The notes: generated by a model not told the origin, from the sequence alone. A stretch of DNA of 64,000 bases from Limnohabitans sp. 15K (GCF_002778285.1 NZ_NESM01000002.1:62001-126000), one strand, 5' to 3'; shown: positions 53,030 to 63,580, counted from the stretch's first letter. Numbers and translations: made by a program.

Positions 53030-53802
53030 GCTGGGTCTTGTGTGGTCAAGCGTGTGAACGTCTGGGACCACTGGTCCAAATGCGCGTGCTCCGTCAGATC
53101 GACCTTCAGGGGTGTGACCACCACATGGCCCAAACCTGCAGCATGGAAGTCGGTGCCCTCGCTGTCGTCCATGGCGGCACCAGCGTTGCCAATCCAGTAC
53201 ATGGTTTGACCGCGGGGGTCCACTTGGGTAATCACGGGCTCAGCCGCATGGCGACGGCCTAAACGACACAACTTGGGTGCTTTGATTTGGGACAAAGGCA
53301 AATTGGGAATGTTCATATTCAAAAGCCAAGGCTGGGTCCCCACCTCACCACCCACGCGCATTTGCTGCACGATCTCTTTGATTTTTTGAGCCGCCGAATC
53401 CAGGTGAGCCCAACCCTTGTCGATTTGCGAGACCGCGATGGCCGGAATGCCAAACAAATAGCCCTCCATGGCCGCACCCACGGTGCCGGAATAAAGGGTG
53501 TCATCGCCCATGTTCGCGCCATTGTTGATGCCTGAAATCACCAAATCGGGACGGTAGCCCAACAAGCCCGTCAAAGCGATGTGCACACAATCGGCGGGTG
53601 TGCCATTCACATAGCGAAAACCATTGTCTGCGCGATGCACATACAGGGGCGTATGCAGGGTCAAGGCGTTGGACTTGGCGCTGTTGTTGTGCTCGGGCGC
53701 CACGACCTCCACCTCCACATCCGCCAGGCTTTTGAGCGCATCGTGAAGGGCCACGATGCCCTCGGCGCGAAAGCCATCGTCGTTGGAAATGAGAATTTTC
53801 AT
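53026..53802 (-). CDS. surE: 5'/3'-nucleotidase SurE
   Basis: SurE is a metal-dependent nucleotidase and stationary-phase survival factor. The 258-residue protein starts [15 protein letters not shown], with the metal Asp pair in NDDG. Family blocks [40 protein letters not shown] and FGIPAIAVS follow. AGGA precedes the ATG at 53802. It is the first gene of surE-pcm-nlpD. Confidence 0.96.
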   Translation of the reverse strand: MKILISNDDGFRAEGIVALHDALKSLADVEVEVVAPEHNNSAKSNALTLHTPLYVHRADNGFRYVNGTPADCVHIALTGLLGYRPDLVISGINNGANMGDDTLYSGTVGAAMEGYLFGIPAIAVSQIDKGWAHLDSAAQKIKEIVQQMRVGGEVGTQPWLLNMNIPNLPLSQIKAPKLCRLGRRHAAEPVITQVDPRGQTMYWIGNAGAAMDDSEGTDFHAAGLGHVVVTPLKVDLTEHAHLDQWSQTFTRLTTQDPA

Positions 53803-53968
53803 GCGGAGTCCTGTCAGAGTTTCGATTGTAGAGGGCGACCGACTTTGGAGGGCCCAAATCACAAAGAAAACAAGCTTTCACGAATTGGTCGCTCGAGAGA
53901 CATGCTTTGGCCCCTTGGCTTGCCTAAGATCCAGCAAACAAACGCTGCAATCAACAAGGAGAAGATGC

Positions 53969-54943
53969 ATGCACGCATGGCTTTGCGAGAACCCCGTCGG
54001 GGTTGAGGCACTCAATTGGAAAGAACTCCCAACCCCCACCCCGGGGCCAGGCCAAGTTCTCATTCAAATTCAAGCCGCGAGCTTGAATTTCCCCGACCTC
54101 TTGATCGTTCAAAACAAATACCAAATGAAACCGGAGCTGCCTTTTGTGCCGGGCTCTGAGTATGCGGGTCTGGTGCAAGCCGTTGGCGAAGGTGTGACAC
54201 ACCTGAAAGTGGGCCAAACAGTGGCTTGCCTGTCTGGCACAGGCGGGTTTGGCACCCATACCTTGGCGCCTGCCAAACTGTGTATGCCTTTGCCCAATGG
54301 GTTTTCTGCCGTCGACGGCGCAGCCTTCATCATGACCTACGCCACGTCGCACCACGCCTTGGTGGACCGTGCGGCCTTGAAAGCCGGTGAAACCGTGCTG
54401 GTCTTGGGAGCAGCGGGTGGCGTGGGCACAGCGGCCATTCAAATCGCCAAAGCCATGGGGGCCAAGGTGATCGCGGCCGCGTCCACCGACGAAAAATGTG
54501 CCCTGTGCACCACGCTTGGCGCAGACGCCACCATCAACTACAGCACCGAAAACCTGCGTGAAGCCCTCAAAACGCTGACCGAAGGCAAAGGGCCAGATGT
54601 GGTTTACGACCCTGTGGGCGGCGATTTGGCCGAACCGGCGTTCCGTTCCATCGCTTGGCGTGGCCGCTACTTGGTGGTCGGTTTTGCAGGCGGCCCGATC
54701 CCTGCTCTGCCCCTGAATTTGCCACTGCTAAAGGGCGCGTCTCTGGTGGGTGTGTTCTGGGGTGACTTTTCAAGACGCGAACCCCAAGCCAATGCCGCCA
54801 TGATGGGCGAGTTGGCCCAGTGGTACGGCCAAGGCAAGATAAAGCCCGTAATTGACCGAACCCTGCCCATGAATGAGTTGAAGGCGGCCTACACCTTGAT
54901 GGGTTCGCGCAGCGTCAAAGGCAAACTGGTGATGGTGAACTGA
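53969..54943 (+). CDS. zinc-independent quinone oxidoreductase, MDR family
   Basis: The 324-residue NADPH:quinone reductase-like protein has a GroES-like N-terminal domain with LNFPDLLIVQNKYQ and PFVPGSEYAG. The Rossmann NADPH site is LVLGAAGGVGTAAIQIAKAMGA. There are no zinc cysteines. The ATG at 53969 was chosen over the one at 53965 because AAGGAG lies 7 bases upstream and the family starts MHAW. It is divergent from surE, with a terminator after it. Confidence 0.92.
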   Translation: MHAWLCENPVGVEALNWKELPTPTPGPGQVLIQIQAASLNFPDLLIVQNKYQMKPELPFVPGSEYAGLVQAVGEGVTHLKVGQTVACLSGTGGFGTHTLAPAKLCMPLPNGFSAVDGAAFIMTYATSHHALVDRAALKAGETVLVLGAAGGVGTAAIQIAKAMGAKVIAAASTDEKCALCTTLGADATINYSTENLREALKTLTEGKGPDVVYDPVGGDLAEPAFRSIAWRGRYLVVGFAGGPIPALPLNLPLLKGASLVGVFWGDFSRREPQANAAMMGELAQWYGQGKIKPVIDRTLPMNELKAAYTLMGSRSVKGKLVMVN

Positions 54944-54978
54944 GCTTTGGCACCCAAGCGGCTTGGCCGTTGACCATG

Positions 54979-55007
54979 AAAAAAGGAGGCCTGAGGCCTC
55001 CTTTTTT
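54979..55007. terminator. intrinsic terminator between qor-like gene and clpA
   Basis: AAAAAAGGAGGCC and GGCCTCCTTTTTT form a perfect 13-base stem with a TGA loop and flanking A and T runs. It can end both convergent genes. Confidence 0.9.
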
Positions 55008-55048
55008 GTTGCTTGAGCCTGTCAAGGGACAAAGGCCGATGACAGTGG

Positions 55049-57385
55049 TCAGTTGGCCGTTGCCTCTTCAGGCTCGGTAGGCTCCGAACGCGAAGCACGG
55101 CTTTCCTTCTTCGGATTGGGCGTGATGTCCAGCTGCACTTCGTCCTTGTCGTCGATGTCCACCGTGAGGCGTCCGCCTTCGGTCAGGCGACCGAACAACA
55201 ACTCGTCGGCCAAGGCCTTGCGAATCGTGTCCTGGATCAGGCGCTGCATTGGGCGAGCACCCATGAGCGGATCGAAACCCTTCTTCCCCAGGAACTTGCG
55301 CAAAGCGTCGGTGAAGGTGACTTCGACCTTTTTCTCGCCCAGCTGGGTTTCCAGTTGCAGCAAGAACTTGTCCACCACGCGCAGAATGATTTGCTCGTCC
55401 AGCGGCTTGAAGCTGACCATCGCATCCAGGCGGTTGCGGAACTCAGGCGTGAACAAGCGCTTGATGTCGCCCATCTCGTCCCCGGCCTGACGCGGGTTGG
55501 TGAAGCCAATGGTGGCCTTGTTCATGGTCTCGGCGCCCGCGTTGGTGGTCATGATGATGATCACGTTGCGGAAGTCGGCCTTGCGCCCATTGTTGTCGGT
55601 CAGCGTGCCGTGGTCCATGACCTGCAGCAGCACGTTGTAAATGTCTGGATGAGCTTTTTCGATCTCGTCGAGCAAGAGCACGCAATGCGGCTTCTTGGTC
55701 ACGGCTTCGGTCAACAGACCCCCTTGGTCAAAACCCACATAACCCGGAGGCGCACCGATCAGGCGGCTGACAGCATGGCGCTCCATGTACTCGGACATGT
55801 CAAAGCGGATCAGGTCAATGCCCAAGATGTACGCCAATTGCTTGGCGGCCTCGGTTTTGCCCACGCCTGTGGGGCCAGAGAACAAGAAAGAGCCAATCGG
55901 CTTGTCGGTCTTGCCCAAGCCCGAGCGGGCCATTTTGACGGCCGAAGCCAACACTTCAATGGCTTTGTCCTGACCAAACACCACCGACTTGAGGTCGCGC
56001 TCGATGGTTTGCAATTTGCTGCGGTCGTCGTTGGACACGTTGGCTGGCGGAATGCGAGCAATCTTGGCCACGATGTCTTCGATCTCGGTTTTGCCAATCG
56101 TTTTCTTGCGCTTGGATGCCACTTGGATGCGCTGAGCAGCACCGGCTTCGTCGATCACGTCAATCGCCTTGTCAGGCAACTGGCGGTCGTTGATGAACTT
56201 GGCCGACAACTCGGCAGCGGCCTGCAAAGCCGCAATGGTGTACTTGACGCTGTGGTGGTCTTCGAAACGGCTCTTGAGGCCTTTGAGGATGTCCACGGTC
56301 TCAGATACCGTCGGCTCGACCACATCCACTTTCTGGAAGCGGCGGGACAGGGCCGCATCTTTTTCGAAGATGCCACGGTATTCGGTGAACGTCGTCGCGC
56401 CAATGCACTTGAGCTGACCGCTGGACAGCGCAGGCTTGAGCAGGTTGGACGCGTCAAGCGTGCCGCCCGAGGCCGCGCCCGCACCGATAAGGGTGTGGAT
56501 TTCGTCGATGAACAAAATGCCGTTGGGTTTGTCTTTGAGCGACTTGAGCACGCCTTTGAGGCGCTGCTCGAAATCACCACGGTACTTGGTGCCTGCCAAC
56601 AAAGCGCCCATGTCGAGGGAGTACACCGTGGCCTCGGCCAGGATGTCAGGCACGGTGCCTTGTGTGATGCGCCAGGCCAGGCCCTCGGCAATCGCGGTTT
56701 TACCCACACCGGCTTCACCCACCAACAGCGGGTTGTTTTTGCGGCGACGGCACAAAATCTGAATGGTGCGCTCAACTTCGTATTCGCGACCAATCAGTGG
56801 ATCGATCTTGCCTTCTTTGGCCGCTTGGTTCAGGTTGTTGGTGTACTGCTCAAGCGGGGAGGCTTTTTCGTTGCGCTCGCCACCGCTGCCCTCTTCGCCT
56901 TCTGGGCTTGAAGGGTTTTCAGCCGACTTGGCCGCTTCGGGCGGATCGGTTTTGCGAATGCCGTGGGCGATGAAATTGACCACATCCAAACGGGTGATGC
57001 CTTGCTGGTGCAAGTAATACACGGCATGGGAATCTTTTTCGCCAAAGATGGCCACCAACACATTGGCACCTGTCACTTCTTTTTTGCCACTGCCTGTGGA
57101 CTGCACATGCATGATGGCGCGCTGGATCACACGCTGAAAGCCCAAGGTGGGTTGCGTGTCCACTTCTTCGGTGCCGGCCACTTGAGGCGTGTTGTCTTTG
57201 ATGAAATTGCCAAGAGCTTTGCGCAAATCATCAATATTGGCAGCACAAGCGCGCAGCACTTCGGCCGCGCTGGGGTTGTCCAGCAATGCCAAAAGCAAAT
57301 GCTCGACCGTGATGAATTCGTGGCGTTGCTGACGGGCTTCAACAAAGGCCATGTGCAAACTGACTTCCAATTCCTGGGCAATCAT
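55049..57385 (-). CDS. clpA: ATP-dependent Clp protease ATP-binding subunit ClpA
   Basis: ClpA unfolds proteins and feeds them to ClpP. The 778-residue protein has the Clp N domain (1-145) and two AAA+ modules. The first has Walker A GEAGVGKT and Walker B GILFIDEIHT; the second has GPTGVGKT and LLLDEIEKAHPD. An acidic linker (EGEEGSGGERNEK) separates N domain and D1. No middle coiled coil is present, which excludes ClpB. A ClpP-binding loop of the IGF type is seen in NKATIGFTNP. It lies 57 bases after clpS. Confidence 0.97.
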   Translation of the reverse strand: MIAQELEVSLHMAFVEARQQRHEFITVEHLLLALLDNPSAAEVLRACAANIDDLRKALGNFIKDNTPQVAGTEEVDTQPTLGFQRVIQRAIMHVQSTGSGKKEVTGANVLVAIFGEKDSHAVYYLHQQGITRLDVVNFIAHGIRKTDPPEAAKSAENPSSPEGEEGSGGERNEKASPLEQYTNNLNQAAKEGKIDPLIGREYEVERTIQILCRRRKNNPLLVGEAGVGKTAIAEGLAWRITQGTVPDILAEATVYSLDMGALLAGTKYRGDFEQRLKGVLKSLKDKPNGILFIDEIHTLIGAGAASGGTLDASNLLKPALSSGQLKCIGATTFTEYRGIFEKDAALSRRFQKVDVVEPTVSETVDILKGLKSRFEDHHSVKYTIAALQAAAELSAKFINDRQLPDKAIDVIDEAGAAQRIQVASKRKKTIGKTEIEDIVAKIARIPPANVSNDDRSKLQTIERDLKSVVFGQDKAIEVLASAVKMARSGLGKTDKPIGSFLFSGPTGVGKTEAAKQLAYILGIDLIRFDMSEYMERHAVSRLIGAPPGYVGFDQGGLLTEAVTKKPHCVLLLDEIEKAHPDIYNVLLQVMDHGTLTDNNGRKADFRNVIIIMTTNAGAETMNKATIGFTNPRQAGDEMGDIKRLFTPEFRNRLDAMVSFKPLDEQIILRVVDKFLLQLETQLGEKKVEVTFTDALRKFLGKKGFDPLMGARPMQRLIQDTIRKALADELLFGRLTEGGRLTVDIDDKDEVQLDITPNPKKESRASRSEPTEPEEATAN

Positions 57386-57442
57386 GTGATTTCCTTTTTG
57401 CCTTGCTGAGAGATATTCAAATGACTTGGGGGACAAAGCCCA

Positions 57443-57802
57443 CTATTCAAGGGGTTCGCTGACACATTGCAAAGGGTGTCCTGCTTGTTTCGCGGCATCC
57501 AGCACCTGGTCCACTTTGGTGGCCGCCACATCGCGGGAATAGACCCCACAAATGCCTTTGCCGTCCAAATGGATTTTGAGCATGATTTGGGTCGCCGCCT
57601 CACGGTCCTTGCTGAAGAACTCCTGAATCACCATCACCACGAACTCCATCGGGGTGTAGTCATCGTTCAACATCGCCACCTGGTACATCTGGGGCGGTTC
57701 AATTTTTTGGGCACGACGCTCAAGAAGCACCGTACCGCCGCCATCGGGCGTGCGGGGTGTTTCTGTCGGCAGCGTGGGATTTGGGGGTTTCTTCGTTGCC
57801 AT
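57443..57802 (-). CDS. clpS: Clp adaptor ClpS
   Basis: ClpS brings N-degron substrates to ClpA. The 119-residue protein has a flexible N-terminal tail of about 35 residues, then [25 protein letters not shown] and the late [16 protein letters not shown] block. The DD pair and the Met in TPMEFV form the N-end residue pocket. It is upstream of clpA on the same strand and divergent from the cold-shock gene. Confidence 0.96.
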   Translation of the reverse strand: MATKKPPNPTLPTETPRTPDGGGTVLLERRAQKIEPPQMYQVAMLNDDYTPMEFVVMVIQEFFSKDREAATQIMLKIHLDGKGICGVYSRDVAATKVDQVLDAAKQAGHPLQCVSEPLE

Positions 57803-57963
57803 GAATTCATTCTATCGATGCTTTCATGTCCTTTGAGGCCTGCGCTCGAAAAGTCTTGACATCGAACGTCTAAAAATTGTGACACCTCGGGTAAACCGCA
57901 CATTGACAAAATTGACAGTCATCCAGCAAACTGAAATGACAAGTACAAAGATGGAGACATCGT

Positions 57964-58224
57964 ATGCCCAGTGGTACGGTCAAATGGTTCAACGACGCCA
58001 AGGGTTTTGGCTTCATCCAGCCCGACGGGGGTGGTGCCGATGCTTTTGCCCATTTTTCGGCCATCCAAGCCGAAGGGTTCAAGACCCTGAAAGAGGGGGC
58101 GCGGGTCGAGTTTGAGCTGGCGGAAGGTGCCAAAGGCATGATGGCCATGAACATTCGGCCTGACCCTAACACCGACACTCAGGCAGAAACAAGCGCATCT
58201 CCTACGGCGGAAACAGGCCCCTGA
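57964..58224 (+). CDS. cold-shock domain protein
   Basis: The 86-residue protein has an N-terminal CspA fold with RNP1 KGFGFI (13-18) and an RNP2-like DAFAHFSAI. The second site reads AFAHF in place of VFVHF. A Thr/Glu/Ala tail of about 20 residues follows. It binds single-stranded RNA or DNA. A 160-base gap separates it from divergent clpS. Confidence 0.93.
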   Translation: MPSGTVKWFNDAKGFGFIQPDGGGADAFAHFSAIQAEGFKTLKEGARVEFELAEGAKGMMAMNIRPDPNTDTQAETSASPTAETGP

Positions 58225-58353
58225 CTGGCTTATCCTATGGTCTTTCCCATCTGGGGCATGCTCTTGGGCATGCCCCACAGATCAGCCATGAACCGCCCAT
58301 CTTTTTTTGCACAGCGCTTTGGCGCATTGCTTAGCCTCCTTCTTCACCACACC

Positions 58354-58818
58354 ATGGCTCAAACCCTGCGCCACGGGTATCAAGCTCTGGTCCTTGTGGG
58401 TGTCGTCTCACTGGCAGGAACTGCTTGGGCGCAATCGGGGCCGCAGCTTCAGTTGCCCAGAACCAAACTCAACGCGGGCATGCATGTGCTGGACGTTCAG
58501 TTGGCGCAAACCCCTGATCAGCGGCAAATTGGCCTGATGTGGCGCAAAGAGATGCCGCAACACGAAGGGATGTTGTTTGTGTTTGAACAAGCTGCCTCGC
58601 AGTGCTTTTGGATGCGCAACACCTTGATTCCCCTCTCGGCGGCCTTCGTGTCCGACGATGGCACCATCGTGAACATCGCCGACATGAAGCCCCAAAGCGA
58701 CGATTCGCACTGCTCAGACAAGCCTGTTCGATTCGTGCTGGAGATGAATGTGGGCTGGTTTGCCAAACGGCAAATCAAAGCAGGCTACCAATTGGGCGGT
58801 GCCGTTTTCAAGCGTTGA
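58354..58818 (+). CDS. DUF192 periplasmic protein
   Basis: The DUF192 domain starts at LNAGMHVLDVQLAQTPDQRQIGLMWRKEMP and continues FVFEQAASQCFWMRNTLIPLSAAFV and VLEMNVGWFAKRQIKAGY. A signal peptide (ALVLVGVVSLAGTAWAQ) precedes it. I place the start at 58354 (MAQTLRHGYQ), which gives a normal signal. Upstream ATGs at 58288 and 58237 are in frame, and none has a clear ribosome site. The function of the family is not known. Confidence 0.85.
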   Translation: MAQTLRHGYQALVLVGVVSLAGTAWAQSGPQLQLPRTKLNAGMHVLDVQLAQTPDQRQIGLMWRKEMPQHEGMLFVFEQAASQCFWMRNTLIPLSAAFVSDDGTIVNIADMKPQSDDSHCSDKPVRFVLEMNVGWFAKRQIKAGYQLGGAVFKR

Positions 58819-58835
58819 ACTGAAAACTAACGGGC

Positions 58836-59168
58836 TTACACACCCCAAACCAAGTCTGACTGTTCAGCCAGACATCTTTTAAGCGTTTTCATCATGGGTG
58901 CTGCCCGTTGGCTGATTTGCACCTTCGCATCCTTCTCATCATCCAGGAAGCCTTTTCCTGATGCGCCCGCTGCCTGCTTGTGCTCTTGGCGTTTGGCAGC
59001 CTCTTGCGCCAAAGCGGACTCCAAACGCGCTATCGCTGCTGGGATGTCTTGAACCAACACAATGCCTTTGACCGGATCATTGCCCAACATCATGTGAAGC
59101 AAGGCCCTGGCATCGGTCTCCAGCATGATGAGGTCGCTGGTCGCTTTGGATTTGAATTTGAACAACAT
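58836..59168 (-). CDS. DUF1840 domain protein
   Basis: The 110-residue protein begins MLFKFKSKATSDLIMLETDA and has a Gln/Lys/Ala-rich middle. It follows the DUF1840 family of betaproteobacteria, of unknown function. GGGAG precedes the ATG at 59168. It is the last gene after ihfA on the same strand. Confidence 0.8.
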   Translation of the reverse strand: MLFKFKSKATSDLIMLETDARALLHMMLGNDPVKGIVLVQDIPAAIARLESALAQEAAKRQEHKQAAGASGKGFLDDEKDAKVQISQRAAPMMKTLKRCLAEQSDLVWGV

Positions 59169-59190
59169 GGTGGCTCCCATCAGGAATGAT

Positions 59191-59541
59191 TCAGCGGCCC
59201 ACCATCTCCACACCTTCGTCGTCAACGGCATCGCCCTGGATCAAGGCCTTGAGTTTATGGCTTGCATGGAAGGTCGCGACACGACGTGCATCAATCGGAA
59301 TCAATTCTCCTGTGCGCGGATTGCGGCCAGGACGCGCTGCCTTGGTCCTGATTTGGAAATTGCCAAACCCGGAAATCTTGACATCGTCTCCTGAGATCAG
59401 GCTGTCCACCACCAGATCGAAGAACGCATCGACCATGTCTTTGGACTCACGCTTGTTCAAGCCGATCTGCTCGAACAGCAAATCAGCCAGCTGCGCCTTG
59501 GTCAGTGCCGGTGTTTCCAGTGATTCAAAGCTGATTTGCAT
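59191..59541 (-). CDS. ihfA: integration host factor subunit alpha
   Basis: IHF-alpha bends DNA as a heterodimer with IHF-beta. The 116-residue protein has the HU/IHF fold: [58 protein letters not shown] with the intercalating Pro in GRNP, and [15 protein letters not shown] short acidic tail makes it longer than the usual 99. It follows pheT, as in E. coli. Confidence 0.95.
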   Translation of the reverse strand: MQISFESLETPALTKAQLADLLFEQIGLNKRESKDMVDAFFDLVVDSLISGDDVKISGFGNFQIRTKAARPGRNPRTGELIPIDARRVATFHASHKLKALIQGDAVDDEGVEMVGR

Positions 59542-59571
59542 GAGCGCATCCCAAGAAAGTTTGAAACCGTA

Positions 59572-62001
59572 TCAACTGCGCAGCCGAGCCGCCACTTGGG
59601 CTGTCAGTTGCGCAAGCACGGCCACCATGGCCGCCTCAATTTGGGCATCGGTTAGCGTGGCTTCGTCGCTGTGCAAAGTCAAGCGCACCGCCAAACTCTT
59701 CTCGCCTACCGCCAAGCCGCCCGCAGATTCGGCTTTGGGGCGGTAAATGTCAAACAGCACCGCATCGCGCAGCAAGCCCTGAGTGGGCGCCGCATGGATG
59801 GCCGCCAGCAATTGAGCGTGGGTGACCTGCTCATTCACGATGACCGCGATGTCGCGCTCCACCGACTGGTGCTTGGCCACGGACTGGGCTACAGGCACCA
59901 GACGTGCCGTCACGGCTTCAAGCGACAACTCGAACACCACGGGCGCGCTGCTCAGCTCCCAAGCTTGACGCCAACGGGGGTGCAACTCGCCCACATGACC
60001 GATGACAACCCCATCCAGCAGCACTTGGGCCGAACGGCCTGGGTGCAGCGCGGGGTGCTCGGCGGCCACAAAGGTCGCTTGGCGCGGCGCCAACAGTTTT
60101 TCAACATCGGCCTTGACGTCGTAATAATCGACATTGCGGGCCTTGCCCTGCCAGCCCAAAGGCTCGACGGGGCCCCAGGCCATGCCAGCCACGCGCATGG
60201 GTTGGTCAAAGCCTTCGACGGTGGTGTCGGTGCTTTGCACCGTGGCGTTGCGCAAAAACACACGGCCCAGCTCGAACACACGCACGCGGTCGGCCTTTCG
60301 GTCGGCGTTGAACTTGACCACTTGCAGCAGCGAGCCGATCAGGGTGGAGCGCATCACGCTCATCTGGCTGGCGATCGGGTTGAGCAGGCGAATCGGGTTG
60401 GCATTGCCCGCCAAGTCTTTTTCCCAAGCTTCTTCAACAAAGCTGTAGTTGATGGTTTCCTGGTAACCTAAAGCGGCAATGGCCCGGCGCACGGCAGACG
60501 GACTGCGCTCGGTCTCGCGGCGCACCTTGGCGGTGATGGGGGCCAGCGGTGGGTTGGTGGGCAGGTTGTTGTAGCCCACCATGCGGGCCACTTCCTCGAT
60601 CAGGTCTTCTTCGATCTGCAAATCAAAGCGGAAGCTGGGCGGCGTCACGGTGACGGTGCCCTCGCCTTCGGCAACCTGCAAACCCAGGCCCCGCAAGGCA
60701 TCGGCGCACTGCTGCTGGCTCAAAGGCATGCCAATCACCTTGACCGCACGGGCCACGCGCAGCGTGACGGGGGTGATCGCTGGGATATTCAAAGTCTGGT
60801 CGTCGATGGGACCGACTTGGGTGTCGGGCGTGCCGCAGATGTCGAGCACCAGCTGGGTGATGCGCTCGATGTGCTCCACAGTGAGCTGCGGGTCCACACC
60901 ACGCTCAAAGCGGTGACCGGCATCGGTCGAGAAGTTGAAGCGGCGCGAACGGCCCGCGATCGAGGTGGGCCACCAGAATGCGGCTTCGATGTAGATGTTT
61001 TGGGTGTCGTCGGACACGGCGGTGGCGTCCCCACCCATGATGCCCGCCAATGACTCGACCTGGCTGTCGTCGGCAATCACACCCACCTTGTTGTCAAGGG
61101 TCACGATGTTGCCATTGAGCAGCTTGAGCGTCTCGCCGGGCTGGCCCCAGCGCACTTGCAGGCCGCCGTGGATTTTGTCGAGGTCAAAAATGTGCGAAGG
61201 ACGGCCGAACTCGAACATCACGTAATTGGAGATGTCCACCAGCGGGCTCACGCTGCGCTGGCCGCAACGGGCTAAACGGTCCACCATCCACTGCGGGGTT
61301 TGGGCTTGGGTGTTCACGCCCTTGACCACACGGCCGCTGAAGCGGCCGCACAGGTCGGGGGCTTGCACCTGCACCGCCAGCTTGTCACTGATCTGCGTGG
61401 CCACAGCCGGGAACGTTGGGGCTTTCAAAGGCGCACCGGTCAAGGCCGACACTTCGCGAGCGATGCCGTAAACGCTCAGGCAATGCGCCAGATTCGGCGT
61501 GAGCTTGAGCGTCATCAGGGTGTCGTCCAGGTTCAAATACTGGCGGATGTCCTGACCCAGAGGCGCGTCTGCGGGCAATTCCAACAGGCCGCCATGGTCG
61601 TCGGCAATCTGCAATTCTTTGGCCGAGCACAGCATGCCCTGGCTTTCGACACCACGCAGCTTGCCGACCTTGATCACGAAAGGCTTGCCATCTTCACCTG
61701 GGGGCAACTCGGCCCCCACCATGGCGCAAGGCACTCGAATGCCCACGCGGGCGTTGGGCGCGCCGCAAACGATGTTCAGCAAGCTGCCCTGCCCCACGTC
61801 CACCTGGCACACGCGCAGGCGGTCGGCGTTGGGGTGCTGCACAGCTTCCTTGATTTCACCGACCACGATCTTCGTGAACGGTGGGGCCACGGGCTCGAGC
61901 TCTTCCACTTCGAGACCGGCCATGGTCAGGGTGTCGGCCAGTTGCTGGGTCGTCAGGGACGGGTTGCAGAACTCGCGCAACCAAGATTCGGGAAATTGCA
62001 T
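59572..62001 (-). CDS. pheT: phenylalanyl-tRNA synthetase beta chain
   Basis: The 809-residue chain starts MQFPESWLREFCNPSL. It carries the tRNA-binding OB domain (about 40-150, HPNADRLRVCQVDVG), the B3/B4 editing domain, B5 (PPSFRFDLQIEEDLIEEVARM) and the ferredoxin-like anticodon-binding C-terminus. With PheS it forms the alpha2-beta2 enzyme. It lies 34 bases after pheS. Length is normal. Confidence 0.97.
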   Translation of the reverse strand: MQFPESWLREFCNPSLTTQQLADTLTMAGLEVEELEPVAPPFTKIVVGEIKEAVQHPNADRLRVCQVDVGQGSLLNIVCGAPNARVGIRVPCAMVGAELPPGEDGKPFVIKVGKLRGVESQGMLCSAKELQIADDHGGLLELPADAPLGQDIRQYLNLDDTLMTLKLTPNLAHCLSVYGIAREVSALTGAPLKAPTFPAVATQISDKLAVQVQAPDLCGRFSGRVVKGVNTQAQTPQWMVDRLARCGQRSVSPLVDISNYVMFEFGRPSHIFDLDKIHGGLQVRWGQPGETLKLLNGNIVTLDNKVGVIADDSQVESLAGIMGGDATAVSDDTQNIYIEAAFWWPTSIAGRSRRFNFSTDAGHRFERGVDPQLTVEHIERITQLVLDICGTPDTQVGPIDDQTLNIPAITPVTLRVARAVKVIGMPLSQQQCADALRGLGLQVAEGEGTVTVTPPSFRFDLQIEEDLIEEVARMVGYNNLPTNPPLAPITAKVRRETERSPSAVRRAIAALGYQETINYSFVEEAWEKDLAGNANPIRLLNPIASQMSVMRSTLIGSLLQVVKFNADRKADRVRVFELGRVFLRNATVQSTDTTVEGFDQPMRVAGMAWGPVEPLGWQGKARNVDYYDVKADVEKLLAPRQATFVAAEHPALHPGRSAQVLLDGVVIGHVGELHPRWRQAWELSSAPVVFELSLEAVTARLVPVAQSVAKHQSVERDIAVIVNEQVTHAQLLAAIHAAPTQGLLRDAVLFDIYRPKAESAGGLAVGEKSLAVRLTLHSDEATLTDAQIEAAMVAVLAQLTAQVAARLRS

Positions 62002-62035
62002 GACTCGTGTCTCGTGTATCGGACTTGGGAGGGAA

Positions 62036-63073
62036 TTACTGGAACTGGCTCAGGAAGCGCACATCGCCGTCAAAGAACAGGCGCAGGTCGTTCACACCGT
62101 AGCGCAGCATGGTGAAACGGTCCATGCCCATGCCGAAGGCAAAACCGATGAAGCGTTCGGGGTCCAAGCCCATGTTGCGCACCACATTGGGGTGCACTTG
62201 GCCGGAGCCGCCCACTTCCAGCCAACTACCCGCCAGAGGGCCTTCTTGGAACTGGATGTCGATCTCGGCGCTGGGTTCAGTGAAGGGAAAAAAGCTGGGA
62301 CGGAAGCGCAGCACCAGATCGTCGCTTTCGAAGAAGGTGCGGCAAAAATCGGTGACCACGACTTTCAGGTCTTTGAAGCTCACGTTCTCGCCAATCCACA
62401 GGCCTTCGCACTGGTGGAACATGGGCGAGTGGGTGGCATCGCTGTCCACGCGGTAGGTGCGGCCCGGCGCGATGACGCGGATTTCGGGCATGGCCTGACC
62501 GGCATCAATTTGGTTGCGGTAGCGCTTGACGTGCTGCACCGCATGGCGGATCTGCATGGGGCTCGTGTGCGTGCGCAGCAGATGACCGCCTTCGACGTAG
62601 AAGGTGTCGTGCATGGAGCGGGCCGGATGGTCTTCGGGCGTGTTGAGCGCGGTGAAGTTGAACCAATCGGTCTCAATCTCAGGGCCCTGGGCCACTTCAA
62701 AGCCCATGGAGCCAAAAATGTTTTCGACCCGCTCAAGTGTGAGCGAGACCGGGTGCAAACCACCCACATTAGTGCTGCGCCCTGGCAGCGTCACATCCAG
62801 TGCTTCGGCCTTGAGCTGCGCTTGCAACTCGGCATCGGCCAGCGCCTGGCGGCGGTCGTTCAGTGCAGCCTCGATCGCCTGCTTGGCGAGGTTGATGGCC
62901 GCACCGCGGGTTTTTTTGTCTTCCACGCTCAGAGCGGCCATGCCCTTCATCAGCTCGGTGATGCGACCGGCTTTGCCCAAAAACTGGGCCTTGGCGTTTT
63001 CGAGGTCAGCAGGTGTCAGTGCTTGCACAAAACTCTGGCGTGCGGATTCGACCAGGGTGTCCAGCTCGTTCAT
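62036..63073 (-). CDS. pheS: phenylalanyl-tRNA synthetase alpha chain
   Basis: The 345-residue catalytic chain starts [15 protein letters not shown] with an N-terminal coiled coil (1-90). Class II motifs are [12 protein letters not shown] (motif 1 region), [20 protein letters not shown] (motif 2), and [17 protein letters not shown] (motif 3). The ATG at 63073 fits the family. A longer frame from 63184 would read through the upstream hairpin. The terminator-like hairpin at 63105-63146 could couple its expression to the rplT transcript. Confidence 0.97.
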   Translation of the reverse strand: MNELDTLVESARQSFVQALTPADLENAKAQFLGKAGRITELMKGMAALSVEDKKTRGAAINLAKQAIEAALNDRRQALADAELQAQLKAEALDVTLPGRSTNVGGLHPVSLTLERVENIFGSMGFEVAQGPEIETDWFNFTALNTPEDHPARSMHDTFYVEGGHLLRTHTSPMQIRHAVQHVKRYRNQIDAGQAMPEIRVIAPGRTYRVDSDATHSPMFHQCEGLWIGENVSFKDLKVVVTDFCRTFFESDDLVLRFRPSFFPFTEPSAEIDIQFQEGPLAGSWLEVGGSGQVHPNVVRNMGLDPERFIGFAFGMGMDRFTMLRYGVNDLRLFFDGDVRFLSQFQ

Positions 63074-63104
63074 GGTGTGGAAGATCGTTGATCTGTGTAA
63101 ATGG

Positions 63105-63146
63105 AATAAAAAAGGGATTGAAGCTTTTGTGAGCCTCAATCCCTTT
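63105..63146 (-). terminator. terminator or attenuator between rplT and pheS
   Basis: On the minus strand, AAAGGGATTGA-G-GC pairs with GC-T-TCAATCCCTTT around a short loop and runs into TTTTTTATT. It lies about 47 bases after the rplT stop and about 32 bases before pheS. It would end the infC-rpmI-rplT message, with read-through for pheST. Confidence 0.75.
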
Positions 63147-63192
63147 GATCGAGTGCGCGGCATGAACCCGAAGGCCCATGTCACTCATGAAA

Positions 63193-63555
63193 TCAAGCTG
63201 CAGCCAATTTGGCTTTGACTTGGTTCACGATGCCAGCAAAAGCGGCCTTGTCGTGCACGGCGATATCCGCCAGCATCTTACGGTCGATTTCGATGGCAGC
63301 CTTCTTCAGGCCGTTGGCGAACTGGCTGTAGGTCAGACCGCATTCACGCGCAGCGGCGTTGATACGGGCAATCCACAACTGACGGAACACACGCTTTTTG
63401 GTGCGGCGGTCACGGTAGGCGTATTGGCCAGCCTTCATCACCGCCTGTTTGGCGATACGGAAGACATTGCCGCGGCGACCGCGGAAACCTTTTGCAAGGG
63501 CCAAAACTTTCTTGTGACGGGCGCGTGCCGTTACACCACGTTTAACGCGAGGCAT
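63193..63555 (-). CDS. rplT: 50S ribosomal protein L20
   Basis: The 120-residue protein starts [18 protein letters not shown]. It has the L20 blocks [40 protein letters not shown] and GLTYSQF. In E. coli L20 represses rpmI-rplT at the message level. It follows rpmI by 25 bases. Confidence 0.97.
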   Translation of the reverse strand: MPRVKRGVTARARHKKVLALAKGFRGRRGNVFRIAKQAVMKAGQYAYRDRRTKKRVFRQLWIARINAAARECGLTYSQFANGLKKAAIEIDRKMLADIAVHDKAAFAGIVNQVKAKLAAA

Positions 63556-63580
63556 ATTTATTCTCCTTGTTCGTCAGTAA

